This document shows positions 8,768-16,746 of a stretch of 64,000 bases of DNA, piece after piece. This stretch comes from Chryseobacterium sp. CH21. Lineage in GTDB: Bacteria; Bacteroidota; Bacteroidia; Flavobacteriales; Weeksellaceae. The translations under genes were made by a program, and so were the position numbers. Location of the stretch: contig NZ_QICI01000048.1 in the NCBI RefSeq assembly GCF_004119445.1, positions 20,678 through 84,677 of the forward strand, written 5' to 3'. Below the pieces are notes generated by a model. The model had not been told where the DNA came from, did not search any database, and saw only the letters and a program-made list of their open reading frames with translations. Each line of letters begins with the position of its first letter. The stretch's first letter is position 1.

Positions 8768-8795
8768 ATCCCGCCTTTAAAGGCGGGATTTTTAT
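8768..8795 (+). terminator. Intrinsic terminator after the serine protease gene
   Basis: A perfect palindrome with arms ATCCCGCCTTT and AAAGGCGGGAT, followed by five Ts. Confidence 0.9.
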
Positions 8796-8865
8796 ATTAT
8801 TCAAATTTAGCTCTGCTATAATTTTCATTTTTAAGTAATCTTTTTCTGTATTCTCAATATTTTAA

Positions 8866-8873
8866 TACATTTG
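8866..8873 (+). promoter_or_regulatory. Candidate -7 box TACATTTG for the zincin/csaA operon
   Basis: Matches TAnnTTTG 17 bases before the ATG at 8891, with a T-rich TTTTTC region about 20 bases further up. Confidence 0.45.
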
Positions 8874-8890
8874 TTTAAAACATATTTCAG

Positions 8891-9400
8891 ATGAATTTCG
8901 AGCAGATCAATTTACACCTTGAAGCTTACAAAGAACATGACCAGATTCTGGACGCCGCAAAATACCTGATCCATTCTTTTGATCTTGAGCATGAAAACTT
9001 TGCAGGGTTTGGATTTAGGCAGGAACTGTCTCCTACCTCAATGCTTCTTACAGCAGAAGGCGATCTGGGAGGGCCACAAACGGTCATGATCCCAAGAAAT
9101 TTATTTGATTTTGACCTGAACCTTGTTCTGAATATGGTGGCTCACGAAATGCTCCATGTAAGACAAAAAGCTCCTGGAAATGTCATTGAAGACAAAAATG
9201 AAAGAGAATTTCAGGCGTATTATGAGATGCTTTTTCATAAAGTTTTCCCACAGATACCTGAAGTTTCAGATTTTCATAAAAAATTCTTCGGCGGCAAAGC
9301 TCTGGAATATTACAAAAGAATGGGTGAAGGTTCCATGTTACAACAAAAATATGCAGAACAGAAAACAGAAGTAGAACATTTAATCAACGAATTACCATGA
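8891..9400 (+). CDS. Zincin-like protein with an HExxH motif, function unknown
   Basis: A 169-residue protein without signal peptide. NMVAHEMLHVRQ gives His85-Glu86-xx-His89, the zinc-metallopeptidase signature, and a following acidic EREFQAYYE helix (about 104-112) could supply the third ligand. This arrangement is that of small gluzincin-like or SprT-like domains, but the rest is not a family I can name. Its stop overlaps the csaA start by four bases, so it is the first gene of a four-gene operon with csaA, an exonuclease and a SufT-like gene. A protease activity is plausible but unproven. Confidence 0.7.
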   Translation: MNFEQINLHLEAYKEHDQILDAAKYLIHSFDLEHENFAGFGFRQELSPTSMLLTAEGDLGGPQTVMIPRNLFDFDLNLVLNMVAHEMLHVRQKAPGNVIEDKNEREFQAYYEMLFHKVFPQIPEVSDFHKKFFGGKALEYYKRMGEGSMLQQKYAEQKTEVEHLINELP

Positions 9401-9744
9401 CAGTAAAACCAGACATCACCTGGGCAGATTTTGAAAAGATAGACATCAGATGCGGAACCATAATCTCTGTGAATGATTTTGAAAAGGCAAGAAATCCTTC
9501 TTACCAGCTGGAGATCGACTTCGGGGATTTAGGAATCAGAAAATCATCTGCACAAATTACTTCTCTTTATGAAAAAGAAGAACTTGTAGGAAAACAGATT
9601 TTAGCTGTTGTCAATTTCCCTAAAAAACAGATTGCCAATTTCTTCAGTGAATGTCTTGTGCTGGGATTATATGGTGAGGATAAAAAAGATGTTACGCTTT
9701 CAGCCCCTTCATTACCCACAAAAAACGGAATGCAGGTAGGATAG
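9397..9744 (+). CDS. csaA: CsaA-like tRNA-binding-domain protein
   Basis: A 115-residue protein of about the usual CsaA length (near 110). It shows the tRNA-binding OB-fold pattern: FEKIDIRCGTI at the start, ARNPSYQLEIDFG, SSAQITSLY and LGLYGED near the end. In other bacteria CsaA is a homodimeric export-related chaperone with tRNA-binding ability. It overlaps the upstream gene by four bases and is 18 bases from the exonuclease gene. Confidence 0.9.
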   Translation: MTVKPDITWADFEKIDIRCGTIISVNDFEKARNPSYQLEIDFGDLGIRKSSAQITSLYEKEELVGKQILAVVNFPKKQIANFFSECLVLGLYGEDKKDVTLSAPSLPTKNGMQVG

Positions 9745-9762
9745 ACACCTAACAAAACACAT

Positions 9763-10464
9763 ATGATACAGAACATACCTTTAGAAAAAGTTTTATTCCT
9801 TGATATCGAGACCGTTCCACAGGCCGGATCATGGGATGATTTATCCGAAACCGATCAGCATCTCTGGGATAAAAAAACAAAATTTCAGAGAAAAGACGAT
9901 GTCTCTGCAGAAGAATTTTATAACAGAGCCGGTATTATGGCTGAGTTTGGAAAAATCATCTGCATTACCATCGGAATGGTTGAAAAGAATGAAACATTAA
10001 AAATAAAAAGCTTTTCCGGGCACGATGAAAAGAAAATGCTTCAGGAATTTGGAGAAATATTCAACAGTCCAAGGCTTTATAATGTCATTCTCTGTGCTCA
10101 TAACGGAAAGGAATTTGATTTTCCCTGGATTGCCAGACGATATCTTATCAATGGAATGCAACCTCCTGCTCCATTCCAGATGTTCGGAAAAAAACCATGG
10201 GAGATTCCTCACATAGACACTATGGAACTGTGGAAGTTCGGGGATTATAAAAGTTTTGTATCGCTTGAACTACTGGCTCATGTCTTTGGAATTCCCACTC
10301 CGAAAGATGATATTGACGGCTCAATGGTTTCATCAATTTACTACATAGAAAAAGACTTGCAGAGAATTGTTGACTATTGTGAAAAAGATGTCTTAACTTT
10401 GGCAAATATTTTCCGACGTATGCGCCAGGAAGATTTGTTGAAAAGGAATATCAATCTAGATTAA
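9763..10464 (+). CDS. Predicted 3'-5' exonuclease (DnaQ-like, PolB-exonuclease type)
   Basis: A 233-residue DEDD-superfamily nuclease. Motif I is FLDIETVP (Asp14, Glu16), motif II includes CAHNGKEFDFPWI and motif III YCEKDVLTLANIF. DGSMVSSIYY lies between. The family is annotated as exonucleases related to the proofreading domain of DNA polymerase B; no polymerase domain is present here. It is the third gene of the operon and is followed three bases later by the SufT-like gene. Confidence 0.87.
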   Translation: MIQNIPLEKVLFLDIETVPQAGSWDDLSETDQHLWDKKTKFQRKDDVSAEEFYNRAGIMAEFGKIICITIGMVEKNETLKIKSFSGHDEKKMLQEFGEIFNSPRLYNVILCAHNGKEFDFPWIARRYLINGMQPPAPFQMFGKKPWEIPHIDTMELWKFGDYKSFVSLELLAHVFGIPTPKDDIDGSMVSSIYYIEKDLQRIVDYCEKDVLTLANIFRRMRQEDLLKRNINLD

Positions 10465-10467
10465 AAA

Positions 10468-10794
10468 ATGAAATTTACAGACGATCAAATTGCTGACATT
10501 GGTGAGGAAATCATTGGTGTGCTAAAAACCGTATATGACCCCGAAATTCCCGTAGATATCTACGAATTAGGGCTGATTTACGATGTCCAGATCTCCGATG
10601 ATGCTGACGTAAAAATTATAATGACCCTTACTACTCCCAACTGTCCTGTTGCAGAAACACTTCCTCAGGAAGTAAAAGATAAAGTAGCTGAAGTAGAGAA
10701 CGTAAAAAGTGTAGATTTAGAGCTTACTTTCGAACCTAGCTGGAATAAGGATATGATGAGCGAAGAGGCAAAGTTTGAGCTGGGAATGCTTTAA
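10468..10794 (+). CDS. DUF59 / SufT-like metal-sulfur cluster assembly factor
   Basis: A 108-residue DUF59 protein. It has VYDPEIPVDIYELGLIY at the start and the conserved TTPNCPVAETLP with Cys59, the residue thought to matter in Fe-S cluster maturation in this family. In Flavobacteriia a similar gene usually sits with sufBCD/sufS; here it stands in the csaA/exonuclease operon and the only other SUF gene in the window is sufE at 59462. A strong bidirectional terminator follows. Confidence 0.88.
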   Translation: MKFTDDQIADIGEEIIGVLKTVYDPEIPVDIYELGLIYDVQISDDADVKIIMTLTTPNCPVAETLPQEVKDKVAEVENVKSVDLELTFEPSWNKDMMSEEAKFELGML

Positions 10795-10813
10795 ATAGTA
10801 CCTTTAACAATAT

Positions 10814-10849
10814 AAAACCCCCGAAAGAATTCTTTCGGGGGTTTTGTTT
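10814..10849. terminator. Bidirectional terminator between convergent genes
   Basis: A perfect palindrome with 16-base arms (AAAACCCCCGAAAGAA and its complement) from 10814 to 10845. A and T runs on the two sides let it serve both the SufT-like gene and the sulfurtransferase gene. Confidence 0.92.
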
Positions 10850-11686
10850 TTAAATATCTTTTGCTATTTCTTTTCCTTCTCTCCTGCTCCACTCACTCCA
10901 TGAACCTACATAAAGGTCAGGCATTGGAAATCCGGCATAATCCAAAGCTAGAATAGTATGACAAGCAGTAACTCCCGATCCACAATGAATAATCAGATGC
11001 TCAGACTTGTTTTCTAATAACTGCTTATATTTTTCTTTTAAAACATCTGGCTTCAGAAAGTTTCCGTTTTCATCAAGATTTTCAGAAAAAGGAATATTAA
11101 TTGCCCCCGGAATATGTCCGGCGACCAGATCAATAGGTTCAGATTCACCTTTATAGCGATAAGCATCTCTCACATCAACAACCGTAGAAGAACCGTTTTT
11201 TAATTCATTTTCAACAACTTCCAGACTAGATACAGGAAGACTCCAGTTGTCTTTTTTAATTAAAGTAGCTATATCAAAGATTTCTTCCCCAGAAGAAAAC
11301 TCTAAACCTGCTTTTTCTGCCGCCTGCATTCCGCCATCTAGAACCTGAACATTTTCAATTCCAAAAGATCTTAACATCCACCATGCTCTTGCTGCTGCAT
11401 TGGAAGCATTTTTATCATCATACACAACAACATGAGAATTTTCAGCAATTCCAAGATTTGAAAGGGTTTCAGCAAATTTTTCTACAGAAGGAAGCGGATG
11501 TCTGCCTCCGAAAGCTGCATTTTCTCCTATCTCAGCCAGATCATTATCCAGATCAATAAATCTGGCTCCTTTAATGTGTTTTTCAAGATAATTCTTCTTT
11601 ACGTCTTTTCCAGTTCTGGCATCAAGAATAACAAGATTTTCTGTTGGAATATTTTTGAGTTCGGATGATAAGATGATTGGAGACAT
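10850..11686 (-). CDS. 3-mercaptopyruvate sulfurtransferase-like protein (two rhodanese domains)
   Basis: A 278-residue cytoplasmic protein with an inactive N-terminal rhodanese domain (about 1-130; the loop position is Asp-Asp instead of Cys) and a catalytic C-terminal domain (about 150-275). The active loop is HCGSGVTAC with Cys235; CGSGVT is the loop typical of mercaptopyruvate rather than thiosulfate sulfurtransferases. The family moves sulfur from mercaptopyruvate to thiol acceptors. The gene is monocistronic. Confidence 0.9.
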   Translation of the reverse strand: MSPIILSSELKNIPTENLVILDARTGKDVKKNYLEKHIKGARFIDLDNDLAEIGENAAFGGRHPLPSVEKFAETLSNLGIAENSHVVVYDDKNASNAAARAWWMLRSFGIENVQVLDGGMQAAEKAGLEFSSGEEIFDIATLIKKDNWSLPVSSLEVVENELKNGSSTVVDVRDAYRYKGESEPIDLVAGHIPGAINIPFSENLDENGNFLKPDVLKEKYKQLLENKSEHLIIHCGSGVTACHTILALDYAGFPMPDLYVGSWSEWSRREGKEIAKDI

Positions 11687-11761
11687 TTTGTTGATTTTGG
11701 TTTAGTTTTAAATTTGATTCTGAATATCAATTATATTTAAATACATGCACTTCATTTGTAT

Positions 11762-11827
11762 TTTGTCATTCCATAGGAATCTCTACACATATTTTTAATA
11801 GAGTATGGATTCCTATGGAATGACAAA
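11762..11827. repeat. Intergenic hairpin repeat with perfect 20-base arms
   Basis: Left arm 11762-11781 and right arm 11808-11827 are exact reverse complements (core GTCATTCCATAGGAATC). A secondary CTCTA/TAGAG pairing lies inside the 26-base loop. It lies between two genes on the same strand and resembles a dispersed small inverted-repeat element of this group; the dispersal is recalled, not verified here. Confidence 0.75.
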
Positions 11828-11877
11828 TTTAGCTATGGACATCAAAGCTCCATGTATGAAACTTATAATTATTCTTC

Positions 11878-12726
11878 TTAAAAATGAAAAATATCCTTCG
11901 CCTTGTTATAAGAGCTTTCAAAGTTCAGAAGATTCAGTTTATGCTCTGCTTTTTCAACACTCATAAAGTTGATAACCTGTTCCGTAGGCATATTTCCCAC
12001 AAGATCATCCTTAGCCATAGGACATCCTCCGATTCCTTTGATAGCACTGTCAAATCTTCTGCAGCCTTTATCGTAAGCCGCTTTTAATTTTGAGTAAGAA
12101 TCTTCATAACGGTTATGAAAATGTCCCCCGAAGTTAATCTCCGGATATTTTGAAGGTATTTTTTCAAACAAAAGAGCAATCGTTTCCGGAGTTGCTACTC
12201 CGGTAGTATCTGATAATAAGATATCTTTCACTCCGATGTCAGAGAATCTTTGTGCCCACTGGTCAACATCTTCCCATTTCCACATTTCACCATATGGGTT
12301 TCCAAAAGCCATAGAGAAGTAGATATTAAGCTGTTTTCCTTCGCTTTTTACCAGGTCAAGCATTTTAATGATTTCATCAAAAGCTTCTTCCTGGCTTTTA
12401 TTGGTATTTCTGTGCTGAAAAGTTTCGGAAATAGAAAACGGGAACCCCAGAATATCTACCGACTGGTGTTTCAACGCTTTTTCTGCACCTCTATAGTTAC
12501 CAATGATGGCAGAAAATTTAGTCTTGGAACGTGATTTATCGATATTTTTGGCTACCTCATCAGAGTCGGCCATCTGCGGAATCGCTTTCGGAGAAACAAA
12601 ACTCAGACAATCCAATACATCAAAGCCAACATCCATCAAGGAGTTGATATAATCTATTTTTTTATCGGTAGGGATAAATTCTCCCCATCCCTGCATAGCA
12701 TCTCTAGGACATTCGGTAAGAAACAT
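11878..12726 (-). CDS. Hydroxymethylglutaryl-CoA lyase
   Basis: A 282-residue HMGL-like TIM-barrel enzyme. The start FLTECPRDAMQG carries the catalytic Arg-Asp motif, SFVSPKAIPQMAD matches HMG-CoA lyases, GGHFHNRY is the metal-binding His pair, and GIGGCPMAKDDLVGN holds the signature cysteine loop. It splits HMG-CoA into acetyl-CoA and acetoacetate, the last step of leucine breakdown. Other leucine-pathway genes are not in the window. A minus-strand -7 box lies 20 bases upstream. Confidence 0.92.
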   Translation of the reverse strand: MFLTECPRDAMQGWGEFIPTDKKIDYINSLMDVGFDVLDCLSFVSPKAIPQMADSDEVAKNIDKSRSKTKFSAIIGNYRGAEKALKHQSVDILGFPFSISETFQHRNTNKSQEEAFDEIIKMLDLVKSEGKQLNIYFSMAFGNPYGEMWKWEDVDQWAQRFSDIGVKDILLSDTTGVATPETIALLFEKIPSKYPEINFGGHFHNRYEDSYSKLKAAYDKGCRRFDSAIKGIGGCPMAKDDLVGNMPTEQVINFMSVEKAEHKLNLLNFESSYNKAKDIFHF

Positions 12727-12745
12727 TGTTACTTTTTGATTTTCT

Positions 12746-12753
12746 CAAATATA
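12746..12753 (-). promoter_or_regulatory. Candidate -7 box TATATTTG for the HMG-CoA lyase gene
   Basis: Read on the minus strand it matches TAnnTTTG and sits 20 bases before the ATG. The -33 element is not clear. Confidence 0.45.
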
Positions 12754-12886
12754 ATAAAACTAAACTACTTAGTATACTGTACATACAAAGCTAACACTAT
12801 TTTGATTTTCAAAGATTTATATCTGATTAATAATTTCAATAACTGATATTAAATCGCAAATAATGTATTCTCAGCATCAAATTTGC

Positions 12887-12894
12887 TAACTTTG
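12887..12894 (+). promoter_or_regulatory. Candidate -7 box TAACTTTG for pepT
   Basis: Matches TAnnTTTG 20 bases before the pepT ATG. Confidence 0.45.
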
Positions 12895-12913
12895 TTAAAA
12901 TTTATGATATCTG

Positions 12914-14161
12914 ATGAGTACAATAGAATTCAACCCATTGTGGAAAGAAAAATTACTGAACCGTTTTCTTAGCTATGTAAAAATATATTCAACCAGCGAT
13001 GCAGAAAGTGAAACTACTCCTTCTACTCCGCGCCAGTGGGATATTGCCAATTATATTACTGAAGAACTGAAGACCATCGGTCTTGAGGATGTTTCAATAG
13101 ACAGTAACGGTTATATTATGGGTTATGTTCCTTCTAACCTTGAAAACAATGACAGACCTACGATCGGGTTTATTTCACACTATGATACTTCACCAGACTT
13201 CAGCGGAGAAAATGTAAAACCTCAGGTTTGGGAAAACTATGACGGAAATGACCTTGTGTTGAACCAGGCAACAGGATTCACTTTATCTCCTTCAAGATTT
13301 GAAAGCTTAAAAAAATATATCGGTCAGACATTAATTACCACTGACGGAACGACTCTTCTTGGTGCTGATGACAAAGCAGGCTGTGCAGAAATTGTAACTG
13401 CTGCTGAATATCTTATTGCTCATCCTGAGATCAAACATGGAAGAATTGCCATAGGATTTACTCCGGATGAAGAAATCGGAAGAGGAGCTCACAAGTTTGA
13501 TGTCACTAAATTTGGCGCAGAATGGGCTTATACCATGGACGGTGGAGAAGTTGGAGAATTAGAATATGAAAACTTTAATGCTGCCGGAGCTGTAGTAAAA
13601 ATCCATGGATTGAGCGTTCACCCAGGTTATGCTTACGGAAAAATGATCAATGCGGCTCTTTTAGCTGCGGAATTTGCTCAAATGCTTCCTGCCAACGAAA
13701 CTCCTTCAACAACAAAAGGTTTTGACGGATTCTATCACTTAATGGATATTACAGCAGATATCTCCGAAGCAAAACTTCAATACATCATCCGTGATCATGA
13801 CGCAGATAAATTTGAAGCCAGAAAGAAATTCATGGAAGGAAAAGTAGCTGAATTCAACCAAAAACATGGTGAAGGAACTGCTGAAGTGGAAATCAAAGAG
13901 CAATACAGAAATATGAAGCAGCAGTTTGAAGGTAAAATGCACATTGTAGATCTTGCTGCAAAAGCAATGACTGAAGCTGGTATAGAGCCTAAGATCAAAG
14001 CCATCAGAGGAGGAACAGATGGAGCTCAGCTTTCTTATATGGGACTTCCATGCCCGAATATCTTCGCTGGAGGAATCAATTTCCACGGACCTTACGAATA
14101 TGTAGCTCTGGAAAGCATGGAGAAAGCAACTGAAGTAATTATTAATATTGTAAAAGCTTAA
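12914..14161 (+). CDS. pepT: Peptidase T (tripeptide aminopeptidase)
   Basis: A 415-residue M20B metallopeptidase of normal length. Di-zinc site residues are visible: His89 and catalytic Asp91 in SHYDTSPD, bridging Asp152 in LGADDKAG, catalytic Glu186 and ligand Glu187 in TPDEEIGRG, Asp209 in TMDGGEVGE and the C-terminal His in NFHGPYEY. The lid or dimer domain (about 225-330) contains SVHPGYAYGKM. It removes the N-terminal residue from tripeptides in the cytoplasm. The next gene starts six bases after its stop. Confidence 0.96.
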   Translation: MSTIEFNPLWKEKLLNRFLSYVKIYSTSDAESETTPSTPRQWDIANYITEELKTIGLEDVSIDSNGYIMGYVPSNLENNDRPTIGFISHYDTSPDFSGENVKPQVWENYDGNDLVLNQATGFTLSPSRFESLKKYIGQTLITTDGTTLLGADDKAGCAEIVTAAEYLIAHPEIKHGRIAIGFTPDEEIGRGAHKFDVTKFGAEWAYTMDGGEVGELEYENFNAAGAVVKIHGLSVHPGYAYGKMINAALLAAEFAQMLPANETPSTTKGFDGFYHLMDITADISEAKLQYIIRDHDADKFEARKKFMEGKVAEFNQKHGEGTAEVEIKEQYRNMKQQFEGKMHIVDLAAKAMTEAGIEPKIKAIRGGTDGAQLSYMGLPCPNIFAGGINFHGPYEYVALESMEKATEVIINIVKA

Positions 14162-14167
14162 TAAATC

Positions 14168-14734
14168 ATGAAAAAGGTCTTAGCATCAGCATTCATTTTC
14201 ACTTTTATTTTCGGCAGTGCCCAGGTTTCTGAATTTCAGAGGGCAGATTCCCGCTATGAGAGAAAGAAAACGGCTCTGTATAACAAATATCCTAAGCCTA
14301 ATGATTTGAGAACGAAGAAAGAATGGCTATTAACAGAGGATAAAATCGCTGCTTACAAAGAGACTTTGGATAAGGCCTCTCTTGACGATAAGAAAATGAT
14401 CGCAGCAAATCCTCCTGTAAAAACAAAAGTTACTAAAGAAGCGGAATATGATAAGGGTAAAGCAGCTTTCCAAAAGCAATTATCCGAAGCTGTTAATCTT
14501 AATTTTTTAAATTTTTATTCGGATTCTTATAAAGTAACAATGACCTTTGTGGTGGATTCTAAAGGAAATGCCCTTGATCCTAGTGTAAAAGGGAATAATG
14601 AGGATGTAAATGCCTTCATTGAAGCTGCTTTTTACAGAATCCGAGAGAAAGGAAAATGGAAACCCGCAGAAGACAAAGGAAAACCTGTATCTTCTACTGT
14701 TTCTCTCCCTTTAACATTCGTTTTTAAGAAATAA
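14168..14734 (+). CDS. Secreted protein with a TonB-C-like carboxy end, function unknown
   Basis: A 188-residue protein with a Sec signal peptide (about 1-19, ending GSAQ). The middle is charged and helical. The end (MTFVVDSKGNALDPSV, later KGKWKPAEDKGKP and a beta strand LPLTFVF) resembles TonB C-terminal-like domains found in many Bacteroidota periplasmic proteins. The gene at 25551 ends the same way. It probably shares the pepT transcript and is followed by a terminator. Confidence 0.65.
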   Translation: MKKVLASAFIFTFIFGSAQVSEFQRADSRYERKKTALYNKYPKPNDLRTKKEWLLTEDKIAAYKETLDKASLDDKKMIAANPPVKTKVTKEAEYDKGKAAFQKQLSEAVNLNFLNFYSDSYKVTMTFVVDSKGNALDPSVKGNNEDVNAFIEAAFYRIREKGKWKPAEDKGKPVSSTVSLPLTFVFKK

Positions 14735-14738
14735 TATC

Positions 14739-14775
14739 AAAACCCGCTCTTGTGAAAGCGGGTTTTTCTTTTTTC
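14739..14775 (+). terminator. Intrinsic terminator after the pepT operon
   Basis: Arms AAAACCCGCT (14739-14748) and AGCGGGTTTT (14757-14766) with a T-rich tail. Confidence 0.88.
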
Positions 14776-14889
14776 ATATTCGAATAATGTTACTGAAAAT
14801 CATTATGTTATTGACAGTAATTTAATCTAATTCTTTTGTAAGCCTTAAATAATTCTTCTAAATTAGAGAGAAACTTAAAATCACTGCTT

Positions 14890-16197
14890 ATGAAAATGAA
14901 ATCTAACCACTTCAAAATCAACAGAAAATTTTATTTTTCTTTTCTTCTTTCAATTTTCTGTTTGTTTCTTTTAACGTCTTGTTCTCAGGATGATCCGGCG
15001 GATGCTCCTGCTGAAAAACCCACAGAGTCTGTTCAAATGAAGACTTTGGGAAATCTGACTTTACAAAAAAATGTTATTATTCTGAATGATGAATCGGTAA
15101 ATGCAATTTCTGCTCATAACGATGGACAAATTACATTTAGCCGTACTACACCACAAACAGACAGTATTTCCACAGGAACTGTCATTGTGGGAACAAAAGT
15201 AGAAGGTGATCAGGTAACTACCATCCTTTCAAAAGTGAGTTCTGTTTCTAAGGTCAATAACCAATTCACGGTACAAACATCCAGTGCGAAGCTTGAAGAA
15301 TTTATTTATAGCGGAACATTAAGCGGCGTGTATGATCCTTCAGATAAGACGCCCGTTAGTATCAATGGGAAAATGGTAAACTATGTTCCTGTAGAAGGGA
15401 TGGTTTCCCAGGAAATCAATAGTAAAATACTTTCTATTGAAGCAAGGAATCTGCAAAAGCAAAAATTAGTTGCTTTCAATCGCTTTAATTTTGATAAAAC
15501 TTTTTCATTTCCTCTATCTTCGGCAGGAACATCAAGTGTCAATGTGAAAGGTGGGTTTACTCCAAAAATTGATTATAATATCACATTCTCTTGGGGACAT
15601 TTATCCGATTTTTATGTCAATTTCATCATGGATGATATCCAGCTTCAGAGTACTGCCACAATTGTAGGAAGCCTTGGCTATACCGCAAGTACGACAGACT
15701 ATCTGAATATTCCTATCGTACCTATTGTTTTAGGACCTACCGGACTGATCTTAAGCCCTACCATTTCTGCAGGGTCATTTCTTGGGGTACAGGCCACAGG
15801 AAAGGTTCAGGGGCAGCTTTTGGATCTTGAAGGAAATGCCAACTTTTTGGTAAGTAAAACTCCTGCGATTAATATTAACCTTCAAAAGAAGTCCGATCCT
15901 TCGATTACTGGTGTGGAAGGAAATCTATCTGCTGAAGCAGGTTTAGAGGCTAAGGGAGCCGTTGGACTGATGTTTATTTATATTCCTATTGCCAATTCCG
16001 GATTAAGAGGAAGAGCTTCCGCCCTTTCGTCTTTGGGACTCACTTTCATTCCTGAAAGAAAAGGGGTATTTTCTGTAAAAGGAAAAATTCAGGCAGATAT
16101 GTTTTATGGTTTTGGAATTGCTCCTTTAAGATATGAAGGAACATTCCCACTTTTCAAAAGAGAATATATGCTGTATCAGAAGGATTTCAATTTCTAA
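14890..16197 (+). CDS. Large lipoprotein of unknown function
   Basis: A 435-residue protein with a hydrophobic signal segment (about 14-29) ending in LLTSC, a good lipobox, followed by SQDDPADAPAEKP, a typical acidic linker behind a Bacteroidota lipoprotein cysteine. The mature part is rich in Ser, Thr, Val and Gly and looks all-beta. I do not recognise a named domain. It is monocistronic. Confidence 0.7.
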   Translation: MKMKSNHFKINRKFYFSFLLSIFCLFLLTSCSQDDPADAPAEKPTESVQMKTLGNLTLQKNVIILNDESVNAISAHNDGQITFSRTTPQTDSISTGTVIVGTKVEGDQVTTILSKVSSVSKVNNQFTVQTSSAKLEEFIYSGTLSGVYDPSDKTPVSINGKMVNYVPVEGMVSQEINSKILSIEARNLQKQKLVAFNRFNFDKTFSFPLSSAGTSSVNVKGGFTPKIDYNITFSWGHLSDFYVNFIMDDIQLQSTATIVGSLGYTASTTDYLNIPIVPIVLGPTGLILSPTISAGSFLGVQATGKVQGQLLDLEGNANFLVSKTPAININLQKKSDPSITGVEGNLSAEAGLEAKGAVGLMFIYIPIANSGLRGRASALSSLGLTFIPERKGVFSVKGKIQADMFYGFGIAPLRYEGTFPLFKREYMLYQKDFNF

Positions 16198-16352
16198 GAC
16201 ACAACTTTCTATCGATCATAAGAAGGCCGATCTTGTAGTGGCTTTCTTTGTATAATACGCCTCCATGCAATTCATTTACAATTCATTAGTTATTTTTATT
16301 ATATTTACAAGAATGTACAATTTTAAACGATAACATTTAATACCAAATTATC

Positions 16353-16595
16353 ATGAAAACAATGAAAAAACTTTTGAGAAAAGATTTATCTGCAATTCTA
16401 GGAAGCGGAAATGGAGGCTGTCATATGGGAGGAAACTCTTATAATTGTCAGGACGACTGCCAATGTGCGTGGGGATATGCCTGTGAAATGTATGAAGACG
16501 GAAATCCGGGACAGTGCATCGCTGTAGGTGGTGGTGGAAACCCTGGCGGAGGTGGATGTAATCCTCCTTCTATCTGTGAAGAACAACCTTATTAG
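16353..16595 (+). CDS. Small Gly/Cys-rich peptide with a bacteriocin-type leader
   Basis: An 80-residue product; the ATG at 16362 gives a 77-residue version starting MKKLLRKDL. The N-terminal KKLLRKDLSAILGSGNGG looks like a leader ending in double glycine, the type recognised by peptidase-containing ABC exporters and annotated as bacteriocin-like in Chryseobacterium. The rest has eight cysteines (C-x-C and spaced pairs) followed by a GGGGNPGGGG linker. The leader resembles that of the four peptides at 29325-30260 but the core differs. No maturation enzyme or exporter lies nearby. Confidence 0.7.
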   Translation: MKTMKKLLRKDLSAILGSGNGGCHMGGNSYNCQDDCQCAWGYACEMYEDGNPGQCIAVGGGGNPGGGGCNPPSICEEQPY

Positions 16596-16611
16596 TAATA
16601 GAAAACCGGGA

Positions 16612-16637
16612 GTAGAGATACTTTCGGTTTTATTTTT
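16612..16637 (+). terminator. Intrinsic terminator after the Gly/Cys-rich peptide gene
   Basis: AAAACCGGGAGTA pairs with TACTTTCGGTTTT (with G-U pairs) around a four-base loop, then T-rich sequence. Confidence 0.75.
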
Positions 16638-16746
16638 CACTCAAAAACAGATCTTTGTCAAAGCATCTTTGCCATTCATCAAATAAAATTTCATTCTATA
16701 CTTCATAGTTGTTGCTTTGCATCAGATTTTAAACAACAATTACATT

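Noticed and set aside
13739..14086. A 115-codon minus-strand frame inside pepT
   Set aside because: Shadow of a conserved coding region.
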